In this document: piece by piece, positions 17,885 to 27,034 of the stretch
Layout: each line of letters starts with the position of its first letter
Position numbering within the stretch: the first letter of the stretch is position 1
Assembly (NCBI RefSeq): GCF_026020075.1
Contig: NZ_CP102772.1
Location: 1,550,001-1,614,000 of the forward strand
DNA length: 64,000 nt
Source: Bosea sp. NBC_00550
Lineage (GTDB): Bacteria; Pseudomonadota; Alphaproteobacteria; Rhizobiales; Beijerinckiaceae
Reading direction: 5' to 3'
Program-made: the position numbers and the translations under genes
Notes under the pieces: generated by a model
The model's input: only the letters and a program-made list of their open reading frames with translations
What the model was told of the DNA's origin: nothing
Database searches by the model: none

Positions 17885-18898
17885 ATGCAACGGCTGCTTC
17901 GCTGGTTGGTCATTGCTATTATGACTACCTGGCCGGCGCATGCGGCTTTGGCCCAAAGGATGGAGTTGTCGGCAATCGCCCCGACTGCGCCGAGAGAGCT
18001 CGCAGTACCGCACGCAAGCGAGCGCTTCGATCCTTACGAGGCATTGCACGGATCCTTTAGTTCGCCCGTCCATTGCGCAGTCGTCCCCGGCGGTCTTTGG
18101 ATCGAGGTCGACGGCAAGGGCGACTGCTTGCGCTCGTATGCGCAAGGCCTGAATGAGGTCGATAATCCCAAGGTTCTGGTATTTTTCAGCGGCGACGTCA
18201 TGCTGAAGACCAAAGCAGGCGTTCGCTTTGTGTCGCCGGGCTATGAACGGCGCTCTCCCGACGCGATCAAGCGCGACATGGCGCGTTGGTCGGAGCAGGC
18301 GGGTCAGCCGGCAATTTTCCTGGCGCGTCCCGGAATGTACGGTTCATCGGGCGATCACAACCAGCGCCGCGAGCTGCGCGAGGTGATGCTGACGGAACGC
18401 GCGCTCGATGCGATCAAACGCCGCCATCGCGTCTCGGCGTTCATTCTGGCCGGCCAATCGGGCGGCGGCCACATTGCCGCATCCCTGCTCAACCGGCGTC
18501 GCGATGTGTCGGCTGTGGTCCTGTCATCGGCATTGTTGTCCGTGCGTGAGGTCACTGAGCATTGGGATAAGCGGCGTACGGTTCAAAGCGCCAATATCCA
18601 GGCACTTCATGATCCCATCGACTATCTCAGCCGCATCCGCACCGATCCCAAACCGCTGATTTTCGTCTTGACGGATCGGGAGGATCGGATCGTGCCCTAT
18701 GCGAGCCAATTGACCTATGTGCGCCGGTTGCAGGCGGCCGGATTCGAGCCGCAGCATGTCCTGCTTTCTGCCACGGACAAGAGCCGGCACGCCCTCGCGC
18801 GTCACGGGCAGCGTGCAGCCGCACTCATCGCGCGCGGTGAGCCGGCAGGCGCCATTAGGGCCGCACTTGAGGCACCGGGCGTGCAGACCGTTGAATGA
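17885..18898 (+). CDS. Secreted alpha/beta-hydrolase-like protein
   Basis: A 337-residue protein with an N-terminal signal peptide (MQRLLRWLVIAIMTTWPAHA, cleavage probably after ALAQ). It shows an alpha/beta-hydrolase core: the nucleophile elbow AFILAGQSGGGHIAASLL (G-x-S-x-G), an acid-loop candidate VLTDREDRIVPYAS and a late His in TDKSRHALARHG. The exact substrate and family are not recognised; a peptidase- or esterase-like role is possible. The ATG at 17885 was chosen because it starts the signal peptide. Base composition is slightly less GC-rich than neighbours. Confidence 0.7.
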   Translation: MQRLLRWLVIAIMTTWPAHAALAQRMELSAIAPTAPRELAVPHASERFDPYEALHGSFSSPVHCAVVPGGLWIEVDGKGDCLRSYAQGLNEVDNPKVLVFFSGDVMLKTKAGVRFVSPGYERRSPDAIKRDMARWSEQAGQPAIFLARPGMYGSSGDHNQRRELREVMLTERALDAIKRRHRVSAFILAGQSGGGHIAASLLNRRRDVSAVVLSSALLSVREVTEHWDKRRTVQSANIQALHDPIDYLSRIRTDPKPLIFVLTDREDRIVPYASQLTYVRRLQAAGFEPQHVLLSATDKSRHALARHGQRAAALIARGEPAGAIRAALEAPGVQTVE

Positions 18899-19016
18899 TA
18901 TCGGGACGGTCAGACCTTCGAAGCGCGTAAGACTGATGTGGGCTAAAATGGCTCTCTGTCTGCTGCGGGTAGCTGAGATCAGTCGGCATGGTTGGCAATG
19001 GCACCACTAGAAAAAC

Positions 19017-19772
19017 CTATCCCGCCAACCGCCCCAGCACCGCCCCGATCTCGGCCCGCACCACCAGATCGGCGATCTCGTCCAGTTCGGTCGGCTCGCG
19101 GTTGAGGATGACGAGCTTCGCCCCCTGCCGCCTGGCGATCACCGGCAGCGTCGCCGCCGGGTAGACGACGAGCGAGGAACCGACGACCAGGAACAGGTCG
19201 CACTCCAGCGCCAGCGCCTGCGCACGCATCATCGCCTCCTGCGGCATCGCCTGGCCGAAGGAGATCGTCGCCGACTTCACCGGCGCGGCGCACATGATGC
19301 AGCTCGGCGGATCTCCTGTCGCCTCGAAGATTGGGCGGATCGCGTCGAGTTCGTGGCGCCAGCCGCAGTTCAGGCAGGTCGCGTAGGTGCCGTTGCCGTG
19401 CAGTTCGACCACCTGCTCGTCCGGCACGCCCGAGGCCTGGTGCAGCCCGTCGATGTTCTGGGTGACGATGGCGGGCGAACGCCCCTCCGTCACCAGCCGC
19501 GCCAGCGCCTGGTGGCCAATGTTCGGTCGCGCATCGCGATAATGGTCGTCCATCGCGAACTTGCGGCGCCAGGCCTCGATCCGCGCCTCCGGGCTCTTTA
19601 CGAAGGCCTCGAAGGGGATCGGCTTGTTGACCATCCAGGGCGAGCCGGGCGTACGGAAATCCGGCACGCCCGATTCCGTCGAGATGCCCGCGCCGGTGAA
19701 GCTGACGATGCTGTCGGCTCGCTGGAGCATCGCATGGAGCTCGGCGATCGCGTCCTCGGTCTCGTCCTGCAT
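19017..19772 (-). CDS. NAD-dependent protein deacylase, sirtuin family
   Basis: A 251-residue sirtuin that removes acyl groups from lysines with NAD. Motifs in order: FTGAGISTESGVPDFR (NAD binding), TQNIDGLHQASG, the catalytic His in VELHGNGTYATC, and two Cys pairs for zinc (TCLNCG and CIMCAAP). VVGSSLVVYPAATLP and ILNREPTELD complete the Rossmann fold. The ATG at 19772 (MQDETED) was chosen; the upstream frame is not sirtuin-like and would overlap the divergent aminotransferase promoter. Confidence 0.93.
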   Translation of the reverse strand: MQDETEDAIAELHAMLQRADSIVSFTGAGISTESGVPDFRTPGSPWMVNKPIPFEAFVKSPEARIEAWRRKFAMDDHYRDARPNIGHQALARLVTEGRSPAIVTQNIDGLHQASGVPDEQVVELHGNGTYATCLNCGWRHELDAIRPIFEATGDPPSCIMCAAPVKSATISFGQAMPQEAMMRAQALALECDLFLVVGSSLVVYPAATLPVIARRQGAKLVILNREPTELDEIADLVVRAEIGAVLGRLAG

Positions 19773-19878
19773 GGGCCGGCCCCGTGGTTGAACTGGAAGC
19801 CTTCCAGATATGGACCGGACCTGCGACGCTTCCAAGGCGATTGACGGAAACCGATGCGCGCCGCAAAGCAGACGAACC

Positions 19879-21063
19879 ATGTCGACGACCACCCACGCAC
19901 CGCTCAACCCCGACCTCATCGACACCGGCACGCCCCCGATCCCGGAGGCGCAGGGCTGGGCGCGAGCCTATGACGGCCGCTTCGGCCCGCTGATCGATCT
20001 TTCGCAGGCGGTGCCCGGCTCGCCACCGCCGCAGGAGCTGCTCGACAAGCTCGCGGAAGCCGCCGCCGATCCCGCGGCCACGCGCTATGGCGGCATCACC
20101 GGCGACGCCACCCTGCGGGAGGCCTATGCGGCCGAGATATCGCGGGTTTACGGCGCTTCTTTCACGCCCGGCGAGGTCTCCATCACCTCGGGCTGCAACC
20201 AGGCCTATGTCGTGACGATGATGGCGCTCGCCCGTGCCGGCGACAACGTCCTGCTGCCGACGCCCTGGTACTTCAACCACGAGATGACGCTGACCATGCT
20301 CGGCGTCGAGGCCCGGCCGCTGCCCTGCGCGCCGGAGGCCGGCTTCGTGCCGGATGTCGCGACGGCCGAGGCGCTGATCGACGCCCGCACCCGCGCGATC
20401 GTGCTGGTCACGCCCAACAACCCGACCGGGGCGGTCTATCCGCCCGAAACCATCGCGGCCTTTGCCGCGCTCTGCGCCCGGCGCGGCATCTGGCTCGTGC
20501 TCGATGAGACCTATCGCGATTTCCTGCCGGCCCCGGTTGCCGGGCCACACGAAGTCTTTGCCGCAAGCAACTGGCGGGATTCCGTGATCGGTCTCTACAG
20601 CTTCTCCAAGGCCTATGCCGTTCCGGGCTGGCGGCTCGGGGCCATTACCGCCAGCGAGCCGGTCATCGCGCAGATCGGCAAGGTGCTCGACTGCGTCCAG
20701 ATCAGCCCGGTCCGCTCCGGTCAGGCAGCTGTGACCTGGGGCATCGACGGCATCCGCGAATGGCGCGAGCGCAACCGCGCCGAGATCAACGACCGCGCCG
20801 CGCTCTTCCGTGCGGCGATGGCACCGTTGAACGACTGGCGGGTGCTCTCGGCCGGCGCCTATTTCGCCTATGTCGCGCATCCCTTCGCGGGCGTGCCGGC
20901 CGCCGATGTGGTCCGTCGGCTGGTCGAGGAGCGCGGCGTGCTCGCCCTGCCCGGTCCCTATTTCGGCCCCGGGCAGGAGAACCACCTGCGCATCGCCATC
21001 GCCAATGTCGCCGCCAAGCGGATCGGCTTGCTCGGCGAGCGGCTGAAGGGGTTTTCGCTTTAA
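19879..21063 (+). CDS. Class I/II PLP-dependent aminotransferase
   Basis: A 394-residue fold-type I aminotransferase. Key blocks: TRYGGITGDATLREAYA, the PLP-phosphate region TSGCNQAYVV, VTPNNPTGAVYP with the conserved Asn, LDETYRDF with the Asp that contacts the pyridine nitrogen, and YSFSKAYAVPGWRLGA with the Schiff-base Lys. The C-terminal RIAIANV contains the substrate-carboxylate Arg. The start at 19879 (MSTTTHAP) diverges from the sirtuin gene about 100 bp away. The substrate specificity is unknown. Confidence 0.9.
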   Translation: MSTTTHAPLNPDLIDTGTPPIPEAQGWARAYDGRFGPLIDLSQAVPGSPPPQELLDKLAEAAADPAATRYGGITGDATLREAYAAEISRVYGASFTPGEVSITSGCNQAYVVTMMALARAGDNVLLPTPWYFNHEMTLTMLGVEARPLPCAPEAGFVPDVATAEALIDARTRAIVLVTPNNPTGAVYPPETIAAFAALCARRGIWLVLDETYRDFLPAPVAGPHEVFAASNWRDSVIGLYSFSKAYAVPGWRLGAITASEPVIAQIGKVLDCVQISPVRSGQAAVTWGIDGIREWRERNRAEINDRAALFRAAMAPLNDWRVLSAGAYFAYVAHPFAGVPAADVVRRLVEERGVLALPGPYFGPGQENHLRIAIANVAAKRIGLLGERLKGFSL

Positions 21064-21072
21064 CAGGAAGCC

Positions 21073-21175
21073 GTCATGCCCGGGCCTGACCCGGGCATCT
21101 CATGTAAGCAGAGGTTCCCGAGCCTCTTCCTGAACGAAATTCTCGGGTCGAAGCTCCGCTTCGCCCGAGAATGAC
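21073..21175. repeat. Intergenic palindromic element (about 103 bp), variant
   Basis: Starts 10 bp after the aminotransferase stop. It has GTCATGCCCGGGCCTGACCCGGGCAT at the left and TCTCGGGTCGAAGCTCCGC, ending GAGAATGAC, at the right. Both arms are hairpins. The GTCAT...ATGAC ends match the other copies. Confidence 0.7.
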
Positions 21176-21183
21176 GCGCAAGC

Positions 21184-21576
21184 TTACCGGAACAGCGCCG
21201 CGTAGCGATCCCGATAGGCCCAGACCAGCAGCAGCCCCAGCACGACGAGAATGGCCGCGACCGGCAGGCCCTGCGGATTCAGCACGAGGTGGAAGAACGC
21301 GATCACCGTCATGATCGGCGCGATCAGCGCCAAGCCGAACGCCGGAACCACGTTGAACAGCAGGCTAAGGCCACCGATGAGGTTCACCACCTTGATCATC
21401 GGCCAGATGAAGCCCGAATTCTGCAAGGCCGCCTCGAATGCGAGCCCGCGCTCGCTTGTCGGCGGGTGGATGAAATTGGTCCCGGTCGCCAGCCACCAGA
21501 AGCCGTCGATGGCGCTGACGAGGAAAAGCAGCCCGAGCAGGATGCGCGGGATGGTGACGAGCAGAATGGTCTTCAT
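21184..21576 (-). CDS. Small DoxX-like membrane protein
   Basis: A 130-residue integral membrane protein with four predicted helices (about residues 5-22, 50-66, 72-95 and 102-122). The pattern MKTILLVTIPRILLGLLFLVSAIDGFWWL with a later NLIGGLSLL segment resembles the DoxX/DoxD superfamily. No catalytic residues are recognisable. The ATG at 21576 begins the hydrophobic segment. It stands alone between a palindromic repeat and uxaA-like gene; function unknown. Confidence 0.7.
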   Translation of the reverse strand: MKTILLVTIPRILLGLLFLVSAIDGFWWLATGTNFIHPPTSERGLAFEAALQNSGFIWPMIKVVNLIGGLSLLFNVVPAFGLALIAPIMTVIAFFHLVLNPQGLPVAAILVVLGLLLVWAYRDRYAALFR

Positions 21577-21694
21577 GATAACCCCAACCGACAATGAGAG
21601 GGCCGGCCCGCTTCGCAGCGGTTCCGGCCCCTGTGCATAGGTCGCACCAGACTTCGGTCGGGTTCAATGGGCCCGGGATCGACCAAGCCCGATG

Positions 21695-23224
21695 TCACAT
21701 CGTCGCGCCGATCTGCCAGGGCACGAATTCGGCGTCGCCATAGCCGAGCTGCTCGGATTTGGTCTTCTCGCCGGAGGCGACCTTGAGCAGCTTCTCGAAG
21801 ATCTCGCGGCCCTTCTGCTCCAGCGAAACGCCGTCGAGGACGTCGCCGCAATTGATGTCCATGTCGTCGATCATCCGCTCGTAGATCGGCGTGTTGGTCG
21901 CGAGCTTCATCGAAGGCGTGGGCTTGCAGCCATAAGCGGAGCCGCGACCGGTGGTGAAAGCGAGAATATTGGCGCCGCCGGCCACCTGCCCCGTCGCCGC
22001 GACCGGGTCGTAGCCAGGCGTGTCCATATAGACGAAGCCCTTGTCCTTCACCGGCTCGGCATAATGATAGACGGCCGCCAGCGTCTTGGTGCCGCCCTTG
22101 GCGGCTGCGCCCAGCGACTTCTCCAGGATGGTGGTCAGCCCGCCCGCCTTGTTGCCCGGCGAGGGGTTGTTGTTCATGTCCATCCGGGCGCGGGCGGTAT
22201 AATCCTCCCACCACTTGATGATGCCGACGAGCTTCTCGCCGACCTCGCGTGTCGCGGCGCGGCGGGTCAGCAAATGCTCGGCGCCATAAATCTCTGGCGT
22301 CTCGGAGAGGATCGCCGTGCCGCCATGCTCGACCAGGATGTCGACGGCCGCACCGAGCGCCGGGTTGGCGGTGATGCCGGAATAGCCGTCCGAGCCGCCG
22401 CATTGCAGGGCAAGCATCAGTTCCGAGGCCGGCACCGTCTCGCGCTTCGCCCGGTTGGCGATAGGCAGCATGACCTTGAGCGCATCGATACCGGCCGCGA
22501 CTGCTTTCTTCGTCCCGCCGGTCTCCTGGATCGTCAGCGTGCGGAAGACGTCGCTCTCGCTGATGCCATAGGCTTCCTTCATGCGGCTGATCTGAAAGCC
22601 TTCGCAGCCGAGGCCTACGACCAGCACCGCCGCCATGTTCGGATTGCAGGCATAGCCCCAGGTGGTGCGCTTCAGCACCTCGAAGCTCTCGCCATTGTAG
22701 TCGATGCCGCAGCCGGTGCCGTGGGTCAGCGCAATCACGCCGTCGACATTCGGATAATCGTCGAGCAGGCCGGAGCGCTTCACCTCCTCGGCCATGAAGC
22801 GCGCGGCGGAGGCCGAGCAGTTCACCGAGGTCAGGATGCCGACATAGTTGCGCGTACCAGCCTTGCCGCCCGCGCGGCGGAAGCCCTCGAAGGTCGCCTG
22901 CTGCTCGACCGGCAGGACGAATTCGGGCTTGGCCTCGGCGCTGAAGGCGTAGTCGCGATCGAAGGCATGGAAGCCGGTATTGTGCTCGTGGACCCATTCG
23001 CCCGGCGGGATATCGACGGTGGCGAAGCCGATGATCTGGCCGAACTTGCGGATCGGCTCGTCCTTGGCGATCGGTGCGATCGCCATCTTGTGCCCGCGCG
23101 GAATGCGCTTCAGCGCCTCGACGCCGGCGGCACTCACACCGAGATCGACCGGATCGACAGCGACGACGACATTGTCGGCGGCGTTGAGCTTGAGCGTGCG
23201 GGGCGGCACTGATTTGTCGAGCAT
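21695..23224 (-). CDS. UxaA-family dehydratase (altronate or galactarate dehydratase)
   Basis: A 509-residue sugar-acid dehydratase. The N-terminal SAF domain (about 10-95, with RIPRGHKMAIAPI) is fused to the catalytic UxaA/GarD domain. The latter shows GILTSVNCSASAARFMA, THGTGCGIDYNGE, LALQCGGSDGYSGITANPA and FTTGRGSAYGCKPTPSMK. Conserved Cys residues in the last two blocks are likely metal ligands. The length lies between the typical altronate and galactarate enzymes, so I do not choose. No neighbouring uronate pathway gene is present. Confidence 0.85.
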   Translation of the reverse strand: MLDKSVPPRTLKLNAADNVVVAVDPVDLGVSAAGVEALKRIPRGHKMAIAPIAKDEPIRKFGQIIGFATVDIPPGEWVHEHNTGFHAFDRDYAFSAEAKPEFVLPVEQQATFEGFRRAGGKAGTRNYVGILTSVNCSASAARFMAEEVKRSGLLDDYPNVDGVIALTHGTGCGIDYNGESFEVLKRTTWGYACNPNMAAVLVVGLGCEGFQISRMKEAYGISESDVFRTLTIQETGGTKKAVAAGIDALKVMLPIANRAKRETVPASELMLALQCGGSDGYSGITANPALGAAVDILVEHGGTAILSETPEIYGAEHLLTRRAATREVGEKLVGIIKWWEDYTARARMDMNNNPSPGNKAGGLTTILEKSLGAAAKGGTKTLAAVYHYAEPVKDKGFVYMDTPGYDPVAATGQVAGGANILAFTTGRGSAYGCKPTPSMKLATNTPIYERMIDDMDINCGDVLDGVSLEQKGREIFEKLLKVASGEKTKSEQLGYGDAEFVPWQIGATM

Positions 23225-23341
23225 GGCGGGACCGGAAACCTCTGGGCGCGAAAAAAGCGCGTGCTCATAGAAATGCGCTCATCGAGCCGCGTTTTCAATC
23301 GGTTCAAAAGAGAAAACGGCCATGCGCAGTCTGATGAAGCT

Positions 23342-23373
23342 GAAAGCCGGCGGCTTGCCTCTGGCCGGCTTTC
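23342..23373 (-). terminator. Possible terminator after the DUF1254 gene
   Basis: A 10-bp perfect stem GAAAGCCGGC/GCCGGCTTTC with a 12-base loop lies about 40 bp past the stop of the minus-strand DUF1254 gene. No strong T run follows, so confidence is limited. Confidence 0.45.
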
Positions 23374-23414
23374 GACCCTTCGCGGCCCCGTAGATCACCG
23401 CAGAACCGCAAGGC

Positions 23415-24452
23415 CTAGTTGGCCGGTTTGGCCTCCGGAAACGTCCACTTGCCGCTCAGGATTTCTGCGCGTGGGCGGTAAAGCCGAACAAGGTAGTTCC
23501 AGCCATTCGTGATGGGCAAGCAATTGACAATCTTGCCGTCGCAGCCGCCGAACTGGACATTGACCGAGCCATCGAGCTCGCGCTTCGCGGTGATATTGTT
23601 GATCGTGTAGGCGTTCTGCGGGTTCTTCTCGAAATAACCCTGCGCATTGTAGACGCTGATCGACCAGAACGCGTCGACGGGTACGTCCTTCACATTCAGC
23701 TTGTAGATTGTCTTGCCGTCGTTCTTCTCAGGCGTCAGGCCGACATAAGTCGCATCCTTGTCCGGATTTCCGCCCCAGCCGGCTGCAGCGCCAATCAGCC
23801 GATGGACCGGATCGACCGCTCCCTTCGGACCGAACGAGCCCTTGAAGTCTTTCATCGTGGACGCCAGCACCAGCAGCGCTTCGCGCACCTTCTTATGGCT
23901 TGCCTGATCCCAATTAGGCACCTCGAACTTGCCCGGCCCGTTTTGAGTCACGCGCACCCCGTCTTGCAGGACGTGGACCTTCTTCACGTCTTCCGGATCG
24001 GCCGGATCAACCAGCGTGCGCATCAGCAGCGCCATGTAGCGCGTGCCTATTTCCTTTCGCGTGAAGGTATAGGTGCCGGACTTGTAGATCACGCGCGGGG
24101 TGAATTGATCCTGATCGACGACCTGCACCGAGCGAAAACGCTTGCCTGCATCCGGAAGCGTGACGGTGACGGGACCGGCATCGAGATCGAAAGCAGCAAA
24201 CGAATAGAGCGTGTCGCGGTTCATCCGGATCACGGTCTGGTTGTCGATCGACGCCGGTTCACGCGTATGAATGAATTTCCCGAGCGCCCCGTCCTTCACG
24301 AAATTGCCGAAGTACATATCCGTCTCGGCGCGCATGAAATTGTCCGGCGTCACCGGGATGCCCTCGGCCTTGGAGGTTGGCGTCTGGGCGTGGGCCGCGC
24401 CGACCATGAAAATGCATAGCGCTAAAGCGGAAATCTGCGATCGAATTACCAT
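23415..24452 (-). CDS. Periplasmic DUF1254/DUF1214 domain protein
   Basis: A 345-residue exported protein with a signal peptide (MVIRSQISALALCIFMVGAAHA). The DUF1254 part (about 30-140) contains VIRMNRDTLYSFAAFDLDAGP, and the DUF1214 part (about 230-335) contains DAFWSISVYNAQGYFEKNPQNAY and the ending SGKWTFPEAKPAN. The family is common in proteobacteria, but its biochemical role is not established. It stands alone with hairpins on its downstream side. The ATG at 24452 starts the signal peptide. Confidence 0.88.
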   Translation of the reverse strand: MVIRSQISALALCIFMVGAAHAQTPTSKAEGIPVTPDNFMRAETDMYFGNFVKDGALGKFIHTREPASIDNQTVIRMNRDTLYSFAAFDLDAGPVTVTLPDAGKRFRSVQVVDQDQFTPRVIYKSGTYTFTRKEIGTRYMALLMRTLVDPADPEDVKKVHVLQDGVRVTQNGPGKFEVPNWDQASHKKVREALLVLASTMKDFKGSFGPKGAVDPVHRLIGAAAGWGGNPDKDATYVGLTPEKNDGKTIYKLNVKDVPVDAFWSISVYNAQGYFEKNPQNAYTINNITAKRELDGSVNVQFGGCDGKIVNCLPITNGWNYLVRLYRPRAEILSGKWTFPEAKPAN

Positions 24453-24585
24453 GCTGGCCTCCCGACGAAGCCCAATCAGTGCATGGGATACCGTCTACGC
24501 GCAACCAGGCCGCGCCGCGCGGGAATATCCGAAACTTGTAGTGGCGGACATTCGGACACGAGGAGCCACTCCAGCCAATGAAAAA

Positions 24586-24610
24586 CCCCGGCCTTGGGGG
24601 CCGGGGTTTT
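24586..24610 (-). terminator. Intrinsic terminator of the phasin gene
   Basis: A CCCCGGCC/GGCCGGGG type hairpin flanked by AAAAA on the left and TTTT on the right. It reads as a stem followed by a T run on both strands. It lies about 55 bp past the phasin stop and so ends phasin transcription; it can work in both directions. Confidence 0.85.
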
Positions 24611-24663
24611 CAAACGCAACTGAACTCACTCGGTCTCGGCCGCCTTTCGGCGGCCGGCAGGCA

Positions 24664-25008
24664 TCACGCCTTCACGGCCGGGACAGCCTTCGAGACGATG
24701 CCCTCGAACGGCTTGTAGGCGTCCTTGGCCAGAGCGGTGTAGAGCTCGCCCATCTTGGTGAGCTGGGCGACGGCGCCCTCGAACGAGGTCTTGACATAGT
24801 CGGCCTGGATCTCGAGCGCCTTGTCGAAGGTCTTCACGCCGGCGAGCTTCTCGAGCGCGGCGGTGCCAGCCTCGAAGGACTTCTTGGCGTAGTCGGTCGC
24901 CTCGACGGCGATCGTCTGCACGCCCTTGGAGGTGGCGCCGAAAGCCTTCAGAGCGGCATCGACGTTCTCTTTGGAAGCCTTCTGGATGGTGTCGAACTGC
25001 TGGATCAT
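24664..25008 (-). CDS. Phasin family protein
   Basis: A 114-residue amphipathic protein that coats polyhydroxyalkanoate granules. The sequence is helix-rich and without Cys (MIQQFDTIQKASKENVDAAL, then TDYAKKSFEAGTAALEKLAG and LTKMGELYTALAKDAYKPFE), the Phasin_2 pattern. The ATG at 25008 is preceded by GGAGA. Upstream boxes at 25121-25159 suggest control by a PhaR-like repressor, and a strong terminator follows. No PHA synthase lies in the window. Confidence 0.9.
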   Translation of the reverse strand: MIQQFDTIQKASKENVDAALKAFGATSKGVQTIAVEATDYAKKSFEAGTAALEKLAGVKTFDKALEIQADYVKTSFEGAVAQLTKMGELYTALAKDAYKPFEGIVSKAVPAVKA

Positions 25009-25120
25009 GGGTCGTCTCCTGAGCACCTGAGGTGCCACATTAGGTGAATGGGCCATACGGCCGGATGTATCGCCCCAAGGTCGTATGAAGAGATCATCAC
25101 CGGGGACTGCCCGTATATTG

Positions 25121-25159
25121 TGCATTGCAACATGAATGTCAAGAGAACGCTGCAATGCA
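25121..25159 (-). promoter_or_regulatory. Candidate PhaR-type operator upstream of the phasin gene
   Basis: Two copies of TGC-N3-GCA (TGCATTGCA at 25121-25129 and TGCAATGCA at 25151-25159) are arranged as inverted copies about 113-151 bp upstream of the phasin ATG. PhaR regulators of polyhydroxybutyrate metabolism in alphaproteobacteria are known to bind TGC/GCA palindromes of this kind. Binding here is inferred. Confidence 0.6.
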
Positions 25160-25305
25160 CCAAACGCAGATCGTTCCGATCGCAACCGTTCAAGTTTTAA
25201 CGGCTCCGTAACCGCATCCACCTAACCTCCTTCTACTGTGTCCTGCGCGCCACGATGGAGCCGGCAGCGGGGCAGAACCAAACAGTACGAGTTCGAGGCG
25301 AGTTC

Positions 25306-26979
25306 ATGGTTCTGGGTTGCGTTGGGTTTCAGCGGCCGCGTCTGCGGGCCGTCGTCGGGCTGATCGGCATCGCCGCTGTGGCGGCGACGATCGCGACCTC
25401 CCCTGCCGAGGCGCGCAAGCGCCGTCATCACGCAGGAGGCGGCGGCTACACGCCGCCCTATGCCGCGATGGTGGTCGACGCCAGGAGCGGCCGGACCTTG
25501 CACGCGGTCAACGAGGATGCCGCCCGCATCCCGGCCTCGCTCACCAAGGTCATGACGCTCTACATGCTGTTCGAGCAGATGGAGCGCGGCCGCTTCTCGA
25601 TGGATTCCGAGCTCAAGGTCTCGTCCTATGCGGCCTCGCAGCCGCCGACCAAGCTCGGCCTCCGCGCCGGTTCGACCATCTCGGTCGAGGACGCGATCAA
25701 GAGTATGATCACGCTCTCGGCCAACGACTCCTCCGTCGTCGTCGCCGAGAACATCGCCGGCTCCGAGGAGGCCTTCGCCGATCAGATGACGCGCAGAGCA
25801 CGCGCGCTCGGAATGGGCTCGACGCGGTTCTACAACCCGCACGGCCTGCCGCATTCCCCGCCCAACCTGACCACGGCGCGCGATCTCACCATCCTCGCCC
25901 GCGCCCTCCAGGAGCGCTTTCCGAAATACTATCCGCTGTTCTCGATGCGCGCCTTCCAGTACGGCAGCCGCACCATCCGCGGCCATAACCGCCTGCTCGG
26001 CAAGGTCGAGGGCGTCGACGGCATCAAGACCGGCTATACCCGCGCCTCCGGCTTCAACCTGATGACCTCGGCGAAGGCGGAAGGCCGCCACATCGTCTCG
26101 GTCGTGCTCGGCGGCCGCTCCGGCGCCTCCCGCGACAAGATCATGACCGATCTCGTGCTGGCCAGCCTGCCGCGCGCCACGACCAGCGGCCGTTCCTCCG
26201 TGATGGTCGCCGAGGCGCCCGAGCCGGAAGAGCGTCCGCGCATGGAAGAGCGCCCACGCGCCGTAGCGGTTCAGCAGGCCGCCGTCGCCGAGCCGACGCC
26301 GATGCCGGTCCCGGTGCCGCGTCCGCGCCAGCAGGTCGAGGAGCAGCAGCCCCTGCCGGCCGCCGCCCGCGCCTATGCGCCTATGCCGACGACGACTCCG
26401 ATCGCCCCGCCGCGTCCGGTCGCTACCGCCGGCCAGCCGGTCCAGCTCTCCGGCATGCGGCCGGTCGCCGCGACCACGACGCCATCAGCCATGCGCTGGT
26501 CGATCGGCGCCCAGCCGGCCGATGCCAAGGTCCTGCGTCCGCCGGCGAATGTCGACGTCACCTCCTCGATCGCCAGGGCGCCGGAACCCGTCGCCGAGCC
26601 GGTGAAGGTCGCCGACGCCAGGATCGAAGTTCCGGCCACCAGCGTCGCCCGCAAGGCAGAGGCCGCCCCGGCCAAGGTGCAGGCTCCCGAGCCCACCCCT
26701 GCGATGTCCCACCAGGCCGCCGTCGTCTCCTCCGGGAAATGGGTGATCCAGCTCGGCGCCACCGATGACGAGGGCAAGGCCAAGGAAATCCTGGCCCGCG
26801 CCCGTGCCAAGGCTATCGGCTCGCTCGCCAGCGCCTCGCCCTTCACCGAGAAGGTCGAGAAGGGCGGCTCCACGCTCTTCCGTGCCCGCTTCGCCGGCTT
26901 CGACGACTCGAAGGACGCGCAGAACGCCTGCACGCAGCTGAAGCGCGGCGGCTTCTCCTGCTTCGCAACCCGCAGCTGA
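25306..26979 (+). CDS. D-alanyl-D-alanine carboxypeptidase with C-terminal SPOR domain
   Basis: A 557-residue S11-family penicillin-binding protein that trims the terminal D-Ala of peptidoglycan stem peptides. After an N-terminal export signal (RAVVGLIGIAAVAATIATSPAEA), the catalytic triad motifs are S78-LTK81 (in PASLTKVMTLYML), SAN at 138-140 and K241-TG (in GIKTGYTRASGFN). A Pro/Ala-rich linker (about 300-470) leads to a C-terminal SPOR domain (WVIQLGATDDEGKAKEI.. FSCFATRS) that should target denuded septal glycan. The ATG at 25306 was chosen because it begins the signal; in-frame ATG 25255 would add 17 residues. Confidence 0.92.
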   Translation: MVLGCVGFQRPRLRAVVGLIGIAAVAATIATSPAEARKRRHHAGGGGYTPPYAAMVVDARSGRTLHAVNEDAARIPASLTKVMTLYMLFEQMERGRFSMDSELKVSSYAASQPPTKLGLRAGSTISVEDAIKSMITLSANDSSVVVAENIAGSEEAFADQMTRRARALGMGSTRFYNPHGLPHSPPNLTTARDLTILARALQERFPKYYPLFSMRAFQYGSRTIRGHNRLLGKVEGVDGIKTGYTRASGFNLMTSAKAEGRHIVSVVLGGRSGASRDKIMTDLVLASLPRATTSGRSSVMVAEAPEPEERPRMEERPRAVAVQQAAVAEPTPMPVPVPRPRQQVEEQQPLPAAARAYAPMPTTTPIAPPRPVATAGQPVQLSGMRPVAATTTPSAMRWSIGAQPADAKVLRPPANVDVTSSIARAPEPVAEPVKVADARIEVPATSVARKAEAAPAKVQAPEPTPAMSHQAAVVSSGKWVIQLGATDDEGKAKEILARARAKAIGSLASASPFTEKVEKGGSTLFRARFAGFDDSKDAQNACTQLKRGGFSCFATRS

Positions 26980-27034
26980 TCGGTCAGGGAAAGGAGTTCC
27001 CGCCATGTCGCAGACGCACTTCCCGAACCCCTCG

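Noticed and set aside
18979..20985. Minus-strand open frame of 668 codons across the sirtuin and aminotransferase genes
   Set aside because: Both genes beneath it have full catalytic motifs, and the long frame has no recognisable domain.
23224..23414. Riboswitch upstream of the altronate/galactarate dehydratase
   Set aside because: Only a simple hairpin that fits a terminator of the preceding gene is visible; no known aptamer consensus was recognised.
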